Source: Hydrogenophaga crassostreae (GTDB lineage: Bacteria > Pseudomonadota > Gammaproteobacteria > Burkholderiales > Burkholderiaceae_C). From it: a stretch of DNA of 64,000 nucleotides. The DNA lies in assembly GCF_001761385.1 (NCBI RefSeq), contig NZ_CP017476.1, forward strand, positions 2,221,501 to 2,285,500, read 5' to 3'. The number at the start of each line of letters is the position of its first letter. Within the stretch, counting starts at the first letter, position 1. Position numbers and translations under genes: made by a program. This document shows positions 28,601 to 35,655 of the stretch, piece after piece. The notes beneath the pieces were generated by a model. That model saw only the letters and a program-made list of their open reading frames with translations. It had not been told where the DNA came from and did not search any database.

Positions 28601-29205
28601 AAGGTGCGGATGCTGTCGATCTCGTCGTCGAACAGGTCGACCCGGAAGGGCACGAGCGAGCCCATGGGGAACAGGTCGATCAGGCCGCCGCGCACCGCGT
28701 ATTCGCCCGGACTGACCACCTGGGTCACATGCTGGTAGCCGGCCAGGGTGAGCTGGCTTTTCAGTTTGGCTTCGTCGAGCTTTTGTTTGACCTTGAAATG
28801 GAAGGTGTAGCCGGCGAGGAAGGCGGGCGGGGCCAACCGGTAGAGCGCGGTGGTGGCGGGCACGAGCACCACGTCGGCGCTGCCTTCGCTGTGTTGGGCC
28901 TGGCCGCGGGTGTGGATGCGCCAGAGCGTGGCCAGGCGCTCTGAGATGAGGTCCTGGTGTGGCGAGAAGCCGTCGTAGGGCAGGGTTTCCCAGTCGGGGA
29001 ACAGGGCGATGCGCAGATCCGGTGCGAAAAAACCCATCTCGTCGATCAGGCGCTGGGCATCCGAGGCGTCAGAGGTGACGATGGCGGTCAGGCGGCCCTG
29101 GCCTTTGTCGCGCTGGGCGAGCTGGGCGAGCATGAGCGCGTCGGCCGAGCCGCTGGGGCGGGGCAGGGTATAGCGTTTGCCGGGGTTGAGCTTGGGCAGG
29201 TCCAT
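25621..29205 (-). CDS. mfd: Transcription-repair coupling factor Mfd
   Basis: A 1194-residue translocase that removes RNA polymerase stalled at DNA lesions and recruits UvrA. The N-terminal UvrB-homology module (TSDASDAQRLIDEMGFFAPD; LFPDWETLPYDGFSPHQD) is followed by the RNA-polymerase-interacting region (VGDPVVHNAHGIGRYRGL) and the RecG-like motor: Walker A GDVGFGKTE, DEEHRFGV, TLTATPIPRTL, STIIETGIDVPTANTI and QLRGRVGRS. The TRCF C-terminal domain is present. It exceeds the usual ~1150 residues because of a ~28-residue Pro/Ala/Gly insertion (about residues 348-376) encoded by a GC-rich repeat. ATG 29205 chosen. Monocistronic, divergent from ispD. Confidence 0.95.
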   Translation of the reverse strand: MDLPKLNPGKRYTLPRPSGSADALMLAQLAQRDKGQGRLTAIVTSDASDAQRLIDEMGFFAPDLRIALFPDWETLPYDGFSPHQDLISERLATLWRIHTRGQAQHSEGSADVVLVPATTALYRLAPPAFLAGYTFHFKVKQKLDEAKLKSQLTLAGYQHVTQVVSPGEYAVRGGLIDLFPMGSLVPFRVDLFDDEIDSIRTFDPDSQRSLYPVPEVRLLPGREFPMDDAARAKFRSRWRELLEGDPTKSRIYKDVGNGVATAGIEYYLPLFFEETATVFDYLGDAATVVLHGDLEPAFQRFWQDTQDRYKIVRTDPERPALPPESLFLSAEQFYSQANAHAQLAVRSHAPTLPAARGSLPPEGAPTSMGRPGAGAPLEDVADNAFAQKLGDLSVVRGAEDPLSRLQAHIRNTAHRILILAESEGRRESLLDFLRASGLNPPAFDSLTEFRDSIEKVGIATAALTVGFSSVEDGIDFVTETELFAAGPSARRRRKQEQVSDVDALIKDLSELNVGDPVVHNAHGIGRYRGLINMDMGDKNPDGSPALMEFLHLEYADKAVLYVPVSQLQLIGRYTGVSADEAPMHKLGSGQWEKAKRRAAEQVRDAAAELLNIYARRAARVGHAFRYSAQDYETFANDFGFDETADQNAAIHAVIQDMISPQPMDRLVCGDVGFGKTEVALRAAFVAVTGGRQVAFLAPTTLLAEQHFQTLVDRFAKWPVKIAEMSRFRSQKEITAALKGVADGTVDIVVGTHKLLSEKTKFKDLGLLIIDEEHRFGVRHKEQMKQLRAEVDVLTLTATPIPRTLGMALEGLRDLSVIATAPQRRLAIKTFVRSENNGVIREAVLRELKRGGQVYFLHNEVETIENRKQKLEEILPEARIAIAHGQMPERDLERVMRDFVAQRFNVLLCSTIIETGIDVPTANTIVMARADKFGLAQLHQLRGRVGRSHHQAYAYLMVPDIEGLTKQAAQRLDAIQQMEELGSGFYLAMHDLEIRGAGEVLGENQSGNMLEVGFQLYNEMLSEAVASLKAGREPDLLSPLSVTTDINLHAPALLPNDYCGDVHLRLSFYKKLATAKTTDQVDGLLEEIVDRFGKLPAQAQTLIDVHRLRVLSAPYGVIKVDAAPGVTNITFKANPPVEPMKIIELIQKNRHIKLAGNEKLRIERELPEVKDRVLLVRDVLRNLGQPVKVAAPATT
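28078..28161 (-). repeat. GC-rich palindromic repeat inserted in frame in mfd
   Basis: About 84 bp, a multiple of three, containing the near-palindrome GCCCCCTCGGGGGGC and ends rich in CCCC/GGGG. Its minus-strand translation (TLPAARGSLPPEGAPTSMGR and following residues) is low-complexity and unlike Mfd elsewhere. The composition and core resemble repeats I recall in Comamonadaceae intergenic DNA. One copy is visible in this window. Confidence 0.65.
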
Positions 29206-29297
29206 CAGCGGGTTTCTCTGGTGCGCGGGCCACGGTATGGGCCAATACGAAAACCCCCGGTTTGCTGAAACCGGGGGTGTTGCACCTTGATTTTAGA

Positions 29298-30032
29298 ATG
29301 AGGCCCTTCCCGCCGCTTGAGACCCACCCATTGACCTCTGATGCCAGTCCCCGTTGTTTTGCCCTGTTGCCTTGCGCTGGCTCGGGGTCGCGTGCGGGCA
29401 CGGCACAGCCCAAGCAATACCAGGAAGTCGATGGCATGCCGATGGTGTTGCACACCTTGGCAGCCTTCAGTGCCGTGGCGCGCATCGCACAGGTGCTGCT
29501 CGTGGTGGCGCCCGATGACCGGTTTTTGAGCATCGACCATCCGGACGTTCGCTTGCGACCTTGCGGCGGGGCCTCCCGAGCCGAGAGCGTGCGCAATGGT
29601 TTGACGGCGCTGCTGGAGACCGGCGCCCTGGCAACCGACTGGGTGCTTGTGCACGACGCCGCGCGTTGCCTGGTGACGTCTGAACAGATCGAGTCCCTGA
29701 TCAAAGTCTGCGCAGAAGACTCTGTTGGCGGGCTGCTGGCGCTGAAGTTGCCCGACACCTTGAAGGCGGAAAGCGATGGCCGCGTATCGGCCACGCTGGA
29801 CCGCTCAGACAAATGGCTGGCGCAAACGCCGCAGATGTTTCGCATCGGGCCTTTGCTCGAAGCCCTGCAGGCGCAAGCGGCATCTGGCTTCGCTGGCGTC
29901 ACCGATGAAGCCAGCGCCATGGAGATGGCCGGTTTTGCGCCCAGGCTGGTGCCGGGCAGCGCCCAGAATTTCAAAGTCACCTACCCTGAAGACTTCGCGC
30001 TCGCCGAAGCCATCCTGAGGAGCCGTTCATGA
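29298..30032 (+). CDS. ispD: 2-C-methyl-D-erythritol 4-phosphate cytidylyltransferase
   Basis: MEP-pathway enzyme joining CTP and methylerythritol phosphate. 244 residues from ATG 29298. The CTP-binding start FALLPCAGSGSRAG and PKQY, the metal/substrate VHDAARCLVT and the C-terminal VTDEASAMEMAG block are all visible. Earlier in-frame ATG 29262 lies too close to the mfd leader; a TTG at 29331 is also possible. Its stop overlaps ispF by 4 bp. Confidence 0.93.
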   Translation: MRPFPPLETHPLTSDASPRCFALLPCAGSGSRAGTAQPKQYQEVDGMPMVLHTLAAFSAVARIAQVLLVVAPDDRFLSIDHPDVRLRPCGGASRAESVRNGLTALLETGALATDWVLVHDAARCLVTSEQIESLIKVCAEDSVGGLLALKLPDTLKAESDGRVSATLDRSDKWLAQTPQMFRIGPLLEALQAQAASGFAGVTDEASAMEMAGFAPRLVPGSAQNFKVTYPEDFALAEAILRSRS

Positions 30033-30529
30033 CGTCGTCGCCCGTTTTGCCCTTTCGCGTGGGCGAGGGTTGGGACACCCACATCCTGGTGCCCGGCCGT
30101 CCACTGATGCTCGGCGGTGTGCAGGTGCCGCACACCATGGGCCTCATGGGCCATTCCGATGCCGATGCCTTGCTGCATGCGATCACCGATGCGCTGTTCG
30201 GCGCGGTGGGTCTGGGCGACATCGGGCGCCATTTTCCTGATACCGATCCGGACTTCAAAGGCGCAGACTCGGCGGTGTTGCTGGCCGAGGCGATGAAGCG
30301 CGTGCGCGCGGCAGGTTACGAACTGGGCAATCTGGACGCGACCGTTATCGCGCAGGCGCCCAAGCTGGCGCCTCACATTTCAGCCATGTGCGAGCGCATC
30401 GCGGCGGTGCTGGGTGTGGCGGTTGGCCAGGTGAACGTGAAAGCCAAGACGGCTGAAAAGCTGGGCCCGGTGGGGCAGGGGCTGGCGATGGAGGCGCGGG
30501 CGGTGGTGTTGCTCATTGCCCGCGCCTGA
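30029..30529 (+). CDS. ispF: 2-C-methyl-D-erythritol 2,4-cyclodiphosphate synthase
   Basis: Next-but-one MEP-pathway enzyme, forming cyclodiphosphate in a zinc-dependent trimer. 166 residues, with the zinc ligands in GEGWDTHIL (Asp, His) and GHSDADALLHAI, then DIGRHFPDTD and the closing VKAKTAEKLGPVGQG. ATGA overlap with ispD indicates coupling. Its stop is 6 bp from the stop of convergent envZ. Confidence 0.95.
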   Translation: MTSSPVLPFRVGEGWDTHILVPGRPLMLGGVQVPHTMGLMGHSDADALLHAITDALFGAVGLGDIGRHFPDTDPDFKGADSAVLLAEAMKRVRAAGYELGNLDATVIAQAPKLAPHISAMCERIAAVLGVAVGQVNVKAKTAEKLGPVGQGLAMEARAVVLLIARA

Positions 30530-30535
30530 TTCTGG

Positions 30536-31975
30536 CTACTTTGCCAGCGGCAACTTCATGTGGGCCGAGAGGCCGCCGGTGCTGCTGTTGGCCAGGGCAA
30601 AGCGCCCGCCCATGCGCGCGATGGCGCGCTCCACGATCGCCAGACCCAGTCCGGTTCCGGTGGCAGAACTGCGAGAGGCGTCGCCCCGGAAGAATGGCTG
30701 GGTGAGTTGCTCCAGCATCTCGGTGCTGACGCCGCTTCCATGGTCGCGCAACTTGATCAGGACCGAACCGTCTTTGGTTTTTGCAGCGATATCGATGCGC
30801 ACGACGGCCGTGATCGGATCCTTGCCGTAGCGCTGGGCATTTTCCAGCAGGTTGGAAAAGACCCGGTGCAACTCCACCGCATCGCCCATGACGACGGTTT
30901 TTTCAGGGATCACGCATTTCACGATCACATCAGGCGGATTGCCCATCGCAAAAATCGCCGCTTCCATCACTTCGTTCAGGCTGACGCGCGAGGCTTCAAG
31001 GTGGTCGGGTCTTGCATAGTCGAGAAACTTGTCAATGATGGCATTGACCTGTTCGATGTCAGCCGACATATGTTCGCGGGCTTCCAGGTTGTCCACGCTC
31101 ATCTCGGTTTCCAGTCTGAGGCGTGCCAATGGCGTGCGAAGGTCGTGCGAGATGCCCGCCAGCATAAGGGCGCGATCATTCTCAATTTTGCTGAGCTTCT
31201 GCGCCATGCGATTGAAACCAATGTTGACCTGGCGTATTTCGCTGGTGGCGACCGACTCGTTCAATTGGCTGGCCTGAAAGTCGCCTTCGCGCACCCGGTT
31301 GGCGGCGAAGGAGAGACTTTTTAAAGGCCGGTTGATCAGGCGAGCGATAAGGGCTGCGCCAGCCAGCGATACCAGTGCCGCTGTGCCAAGCCAGATCAGC
31401 CAGGTGGTGCCGGCAACCAGTTCAATGCGTGAAGGATCAATTTGCAGCCAGTAGGGATCGTTTCCGATGTTCAGTCCGATCCAGAGGCCCTCTTTGTTGT
31501 TCACTTCGCGCGCAATGATGGTGTTATCGCCCAGGCGCTCCTGGAGCAACTCGGATGTGCGGCGGCTGAGCGAGTCTTCGTTATAGGGGCGATACATGTC
31601 CCCCGGTTCACGTGGGGCGATGCGAACCCCTTCCTCATCGGCCAGGGTCTTGACGAGCGAGACGCGGGCAATGGAGTCGGAGTTCACCAGCGCCGCGCGA
31701 CTGAGGTTGACCATCGAAGCCAGTTGGCGAGCGCTTTGCAGCGAACGCGGATTGAACTCCAGAGCCCGAAAGGTCTGCAACCAGGCCAGAATGCACCCCA
31801 GCAGCAGCAGGCTCAGCAGGAAGAAAGTGCGCCAGAAGAGGCTGACTTCGCGAGGAGGGCGCGATTCCAGAGACGCTGGAACGGTTTCAAGCGAGGCTGG
31901 GCCCGTTTCAAAAGGTGCGCGCGTCTCGTCCAGGTCGCGGGAGTCGTGGCTCCCGATTTGAGATGCCTCACTCAT
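30536..31975 (-). CDS. envZ: EnvZ-type sensor histidine kinase
   Basis: A 479-residue inner-membrane sensor kinase partnered with OmpR. A ~45-residue cytoplasmic head carries a degenerate PASLE(T/S) repeat. TM1 (FFLLSLLLLGCILAWLQ) and TM2 (WLIWLGTAALVSLAGAALIA) bracket a ~130-residue periplasmic sensor. HAMP follows, then the H-box AGISHDLRTPLARLR, the N-box FSNLLENAQRYG, G1 DHGSGV and G2 GTGLGLAIV. Its start overlaps the ompR stop as TGATG. Osmolarity or pH response is known for EnvZ in enterics and only inferred here. Confidence 0.88.
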   Translation of the reverse strand: MSEASQIGSHDSRDLDETRAPFETGPASLETVPASLESRPPREVSLFWRTFFLLSLLLLGCILAWLQTFRALEFNPRSLQSARQLASMVNLSRAALVNSDSIARVSLVKTLADEEGVRIAPREPGDMYRPYNEDSLSRRTSELLQERLGDNTIIAREVNNKEGLWIGLNIGNDPYWLQIDPSRIELVAGTTWLIWLGTAALVSLAGAALIARLINRPLKSLSFAANRVREGDFQASQLNESVATSEIRQVNIGFNRMAQKLSKIENDRALMLAGISHDLRTPLARLRLETEMSVDNLEAREHMSADIEQVNAIIDKFLDYARPDHLEASRVSLNEVMEAAIFAMGNPPDVIVKCVIPEKTVVMGDAVELHRVFSNLLENAQRYGKDPITAVVRIDIAAKTKDGSVLIKLRDHGSGVSTEMLEQLTQPFFRGDASRSSATGTGLGLAIVERAIARMGGRFALANSSTGGLSAHMKLPLAK

Positions 31976-32709
31976 CAGGCCGCCCCGTCGGGTACAAAGA
32001 CGTAGCCGACACCCCAGACGGTTTGCAAGTAGCGTGGTGAAGCAGCGTCCTCTTCAATCAGCTTGCGAAGACGCGATACCTGCACATCCAGGCTGCGGTC
32101 AAAGGGTTCAAATTCGCGGCCGCGAGCCAACTGGGCCAGTTTTTCGCGCGACAGAGGTTGGCGGGGATGGCGAACCAGGGCTTTGAGCATGGCAAATTCA
32201 CCCGTGGTCAATGGCAACTCGGCCCCGTCTTTGCGCAGCGTGCGCAGGCTCAGGTCGAACTCAAAGGGACCAAATGTGACTGTTTCGGCGTCCTGAGATG
32301 GTGCACCCGGTACTTCTGTGGGTGGGCGACGGCGCAAGACAGCGTGAATTCGCGCCAGCAGCTCGCGCGGGTTGAAGGGTTTACCCAGATAGTCATCTGC
32401 ACCAACTTCCAGGCCTACGATGCGGTCCACGTCTTCGCTCTTGGCGGTGAGCATGATGATCGGAGTGCGGTCGGAGTTGGCTCGAAGTCGGCGACAAATA
32501 GACAAGCCATCTTCGCCTGGCATCATCAGATCGAGCACGATCAAATCCACGGAATCGCGCTGCAGCACCCGGTTGAGCGCTTTTCCGTCTTCAGCCAGGA
32601 TGACTTCAAAACCCTCTTGCATCAGATAGCGGCGAAGAAGATCCCGGATGCGGACGTCGTCGTCCACGACCAGTATTTTGTTTGGACGGGGATTGTTGCT
32701 TTGTGACAT
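31975..32709 (-). CDS. ompR: OmpR-type response regulator
   Basis: A 244-residue regulator: receiver domain with acidic pocket VVDDD and phosphoacceptor Asp60 in VLDLMMPGEDG, Lys in TAKSEDVDR, then a winged-helix OmpR/PhoB effector domain (LTTGEFAMLKALVRHPRQPL; FDRSLDVQVSRLRKLIEED; VWGVGYVFVPDG). First gene of the ompR-envZ pair. Transcribed from a promoter overlapped by a perfect inverted repeat at 32791-32808. Confidence 0.93.
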   Translation of the reverse strand: MSQSNNPRPNKILVVDDDVRIRDLLRRYLMQEGFEVILAEDGKALNRVLQRDSVDLIVLDLMMPGEDGLSICRRLRANSDRTPIIMLTAKSEDVDRIVGLEVGADDYLGKPFNPRELLARIHAVLRRRPPTEVPGAPSQDAETVTFGPFEFDLSLRTLRKDGAELPLTTGEFAMLKALVRHPRQPLSREKLAQLARGREFEPFDRSLDVQVSRLRKLIEEDAASPRYLQTVWGVGYVFVPDGAA

Positions 32710-32790
32710 GGTGACAAGTCTCCTTGGGTTGGCTGGGAGTGCCGTGAGCCTTCAAGCGTGGTTGATGGCGATGCGATGGCTGGGTAAAGC

Positions 32791-32819
32791 ATTAGGGTAA
32801 ACCCTAATATGAATTTCAA
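32791..32819 (-). promoter_or_regulatory. Candidate ompR promoter overlapped by a palindrome
   Basis: On the minus strand TTGAAA (32814-32819), a 17-bp spacer and CCTAAT (32791-32796) form a sigma-70-like promoter ~80 bp before the ompR start. The palindrome ATTAGGGTAAACCCTAAT (8-bp arms, 32791-32808) covers the -10 and part of the spacer, the place expected for a repressor operator. Confidence 0.5.
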
Positions 32820-32833
32820 TTGCTCTTCAAAAA

Positions 32834-32908
32834 ATGTAACTTTTATGATTGTGACACCCATAAGCCTTTGATGCACAACATTTTTATGAAAATGACAGGG
32901 TGTTACAT
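32834..32908. promoter_or_regulatory. Inverted GTTACAT half-sites between ompR and the SIMPL gene
   Basis: ATGTAAC (32834-32840) and GTTACAT (32902-32908) are exact inverted copies 61 bp apart in the 312-bp divergent gap. GTTACA-like half-sites are known for enteric OmpR, so autoregulation or control of the neighbour is possible. Single half-sites only; low support. Confidence 0.3.
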
Positions 32909-33021
32909 ATTTTGCGTCGCTGGCACAATGCAGTCGAATTCGGCGTGATTAGATGCACAGCACTTCGGCAAAGGGTGGAAACATCCCTTCTCACTCACTC
33001 TCCTCAACCAAGGTCTCCTAA

Positions 33022-33798
33022 ATGGCAATGAACTTGCACATCAACCCTCGACAACATCTTTTGGCGCGCGATCCTATGGGATTGCGGGCCTGGATCACTG
33101 CCGTGCTCTTGGGCTGCACAGCAGTGGCGGCACAGGGCGAATCCCGTGATCAACCTAATCCAGCGACCAATGTGGTCAGTCTTTCCGCGAGTGGGTTTCT
33201 TGAAGTCCCACAAGACTGGCTGACGCTGCGCATGAGTACCAGTCGGGAAGGGGAAGACGCTGCCGTGGTGCAATCCCAATTGCGTCAGGCGCTTGACAGT
33301 GCCATGGCCGTCGCCCGTATTGCGGTGGCGCCCAATCAACAGATGCAGGCGCGCAGCGGGGCTTTCGGGGTATATCCGCGCTATGACAAAAGCGGCAAGA
33401 TCAGTGGCTGGCAAGGCAATGCTGACTTGGTGCTGGAAGGGCGGGATTTCACGCGCATAGCGAATGCGGCCGGAAAGATCCAGACGATGGCGATCGCAAA
33501 TATGGGCTTTTCCCTCTCGCGCGAGACGCAACAGAAGCTGGAGTCCGATGTGCAGGCTCTGGCGATCGATCGCTTCCAGGCCCGTGCAAAAGAAGTCGCC
33601 AAAGGTTTCGGTTTCAATGGTTTCCAGTTGCGGGAGGTCAACGTTTCATCGGCAGATGAAGGTGGCGATATGCCCATGCGGCAGACGGCCATGGCCATGG
33701 AGTCCAAGTCGTTTTCGAGCGTCCCGAAAGCTGTGGCGATGGAACCAGGCATCAGCCGGGTGACGGTCAGTGTGTCTGGCACCGTCTGCTTGAAGTGA
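33022..33798 (+). CDS. SIMPL-domain (DUF541) periplasmic protein
   Basis: A 258-residue exported protein. N-terminal signal GLRAWITAVLLGCTAVAAQG, then the SIMPL fold beginning VVSLSASGFLEVPQDWLTLRM and ending RVTVSVSGTVCLK, with QARSGAFGVYPRYDKSGKIS in the middle as in YggE/BP26 relatives. Family members are linked to oxidative stress protection, mechanism unknown. ATG 33022 has AAGG nearby. Divergent from ompR; ends at a bidirectional terminator. Confidence 0.85.
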   Translation: MAMNLHINPRQHLLARDPMGLRAWITAVLLGCTAVAAQGESRDQPNPATNVVSLSASGFLEVPQDWLTLRMSTSREGEDAAVVQSQLRQALDSAMAVARIAVAPNQQMQARSGAFGVYPRYDKSGKISGWQGNADLVLEGRDFTRIANAAGKIQTMAIANMGFSLSRETQQKLESDVQALAIDRFQARAKEVAKGFGFNGFQLREVNVSSADEGGDMPMRQTAMAMESKSFSSVPKAVAMEPGISRVTVSVSGTVCLK

Positions 33799-33827
33799 TC
33801 TCCGCCTTTCATCGCGTTGGACAAAAA

Positions 33828-33852
33828 AAGAGGCCCATGTTGCGGGCCTCTT
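33828..33852. terminator. Bidirectional terminator between SIMPL gene and 3-hydroxybutyrate dehydrogenase
   Basis: AAGAGGCCC and GGGCCTCTT form a perfect 9-bp stem with a 7-nt loop. An A-run on the left and a T-rich tract on the right let it serve both convergent transcripts. Confidence 0.85.
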
Positions 33853-33876
33853 CTTCTCTATCTGTTGCTGAATGCC

Positions 33877-34647
33877 TTACTGCGCGGTCCAGCCACCGTC
33901 CATGTTCCAGGCCACGCCGCGCACATTGTTGCCTGCAGCGGAGCAGAAAAACACCGCAAGCTCGCCCAGTTCTTCTGGTGTGGTGAATTGCAGTGAAGGT
34001 TCCTTTTCGCTCAGCAGCTGCTTTTTCGCATCCTGGTCTGACAAACCCATGGTTGCGGCCTTGGCATCAACCTGTTTTTGCACCAAGGGCGTCAGTACCC
34101 AACCGGGGCAAATTGCGTTGCAAGTGATGCCGCTGGTCGCGTTTTCCAGGGCTGTGACTTTGGTCAGTCCCACCACGGCATGTTTGGCTGCCACATAGGC
34201 CGACTTTTCTGCGGAAGCCACCAGGCCATGCACCGAGGCTACGTTGATGATGCGACCCCAGTTGGCCTTTTGCATGGAAGGCAGCGCCAGCCGGGTGGCA
34301 TGAAAGGCGCTGGAGAGGTTGATGGCCATGATGGCGTCCCATTTCTCTATGGGGAAGTCCTCGATGCGGGCCACATGCTGGATTCCGGCGTTGTTCACGA
34401 GGATATCAACTTGACCAAATTTCTCAGCGGCGAAGGCCATCATCGCCTCGATTTCGGCGGGCTTGCTCATGTCCGCTCCGTGGTAAGCCACCTTTGCACC
34501 GAGCGCGGCGATTTCTTTTTGCGGCGTTTCTGTGTCGCCAAAGCCGTTCAGCACGATGTTGGCGCCTTTGGCGGCCAGCGCTTTGGCGATGCCCAGACCG
34601 ATGCCACTGGTGGATCCGGTAATGAGTGCGGTCTTATTCTTCAACAT
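33877..34647 (-). CDS. bdhA: 3-hydroxybutyrate dehydrogenase
   Basis: A 256-residue short-chain dehydrogenase oxidising (R)-3-hydroxybutyrate to acetoacetate with NAD+, linked to PHB turnover. The cofactor motif is TGSTSGIG with NNAG at about residue 86; the catalytic Ser-Tyr-Lys is visible in NVASVHGLVASAEKSAYVAAKH. CNAICPGWVLTPLVQKQ and the C-terminal GVAWNMDGGWTAQ are typical of this enzyme. Divergent from an alpha/beta hydrolase gene (65 bp). PhaR in the same window supports a PHB-making organism. Confidence 0.9.
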   Translation of the reverse strand: MLKNKTALITGSTSGIGLGIAKALAAKGANIVLNGFGDTETPQKEIAALGAKVAYHGADMSKPAEIEAMMAFAAEKFGQVDILVNNAGIQHVARIEDFPIEKWDAIMAINLSSAFHATRLALPSMQKANWGRIINVASVHGLVASAEKSAYVAAKHAVVGLTKVTALENATSGITCNAICPGWVLTPLVQKQVDAKAATMGLSDQDAKKQLLSEKEPSLQFTTPEELGELAVFFCSAAGNNVRGVAWNMDGGWTAQ

Positions 34648-34712
34648 GGGTGGACTCCTGTTCCATTAGGATAGCTTGCAAACGTTGCTTTGATTATCAC
34701 GGACAGATCACC

Positions 34713-35639
34713 ATGCCCCTAAGCCCACCATCGCCCACATTGCGCTATGTTTCCGTTCCGGGCGCCGCGCCAGCCAAAGGCGGCGAGCGCCGAATGGCTT
34801 ACTGGGACTGGCCTGCGCAACAAAGTGCGGCGGTGCCGCATGTGGTGGTTTGCGTGCATGGTTTGTCTCGTCAGGGGCGAGATTTCGACGAATTGGCCAG
34901 TTCGCTTAGTGAGCGCTCGCGGGTGTTGGCGGTCGACGTGGCCGGGCGAGGGCACAGCGATTGGCTGGCAGACCCCATGCAGTATCAAGTGCCAACCTAT
35001 GCAGGCGATCTGGCTGCGCTGATCCTGCAGGTTCGCTCGGAATCGCCCAACGCGGTGATTGACTGGGTGGGCACCAGCATGGGCGGCTTGATTGGCATGG
35101 GCGTGGTGCCGCAAAAAGCCATGAACATACGCCGACTCGTTCTGAATGATGTGGGGCCGTCGATTCAATGGGAGTCCTTGCTGCGTATCGGCACCTATTT
35201 GGGCCTGAATCCTTCGTTTGACAGCGAGCAGGCGGGCGCCGACTACATGGCGTCCATTTCCACCGGGTTTGGCCCGCATACCGCTGAACAATGGCTGGCA
35301 TTGTCGCGACCCATGTTGCGCGAGCGCGAAGGGCGTTGGTGGCTGCACTACGACCCCGCGCTGGCCGAACCGTTCAAAGCCTTGACCCAGGCCAAAGACG
35401 GTGAAGCGATGGCGAAGGCTGGTGAGGCCACGATCTGGAGTTTTTACGATGCAATCACTTCGCCAACCTTGTTGTTGCGTGGTGCGCAATCCGACCTGTT
35501 GTCAAAAGAGACAGCGGCGGCGATGGCCATTCGCGGCCCCAAGGCGCAATGCGTCGAGTTTGAAGGTGTGGGGCACGCACCGACCCTTGTCGCTCCCGAT
35601 CAGATTGATGCGGTGAGAAAGTTTGTCTGGGCACCATGA
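34713..35639 (+). CDS. Alpha/beta-fold hydrolase
   Basis: A 308-residue hydrolase with oxyanion motif VHGLSRQGRDF, nucleophile elbow GTSMGG, a late acid in RGAQSDLL and catalytic His in VGHAPTL. The AGRGHSDWL block is typical of ester or C-C bond hydrolases. ATG 34713 gives the best N-terminus. relA begins 16 bp after its stop, so they may be co-transcribed. Substrate unknown; a link with the adjacent bdhA (for example a PHB oligomer hydrolase) is speculative. Confidence 0.8.
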   Translation: MPLSPPSPTLRYVSVPGAAPAKGGERRMAYWDWPAQQSAAVPHVVVCVHGLSRQGRDFDELASSLSERSRVLAVDVAGRGHSDWLADPMQYQVPTYAGDLAALILQVRSESPNAVIDWVGTSMGGLIGMGVVPQKAMNIRRLVLNDVGPSIQWESLLRIGTYLGLNPSFDSEQAGADYMASISTGFGPHTAEQWLALSRPMLREREGRWWLHYDPALAEPFKALTQAKDGEAMAKAGEATIWSFYDAITSPTLLLRGAQSDLLSKETAAAMAIRGPKAQCVEFEGVGHAPTLVAPDQIDAVRKFVWAP

Positions 35640-35655
35640 CGACCAGAGTGATGCG

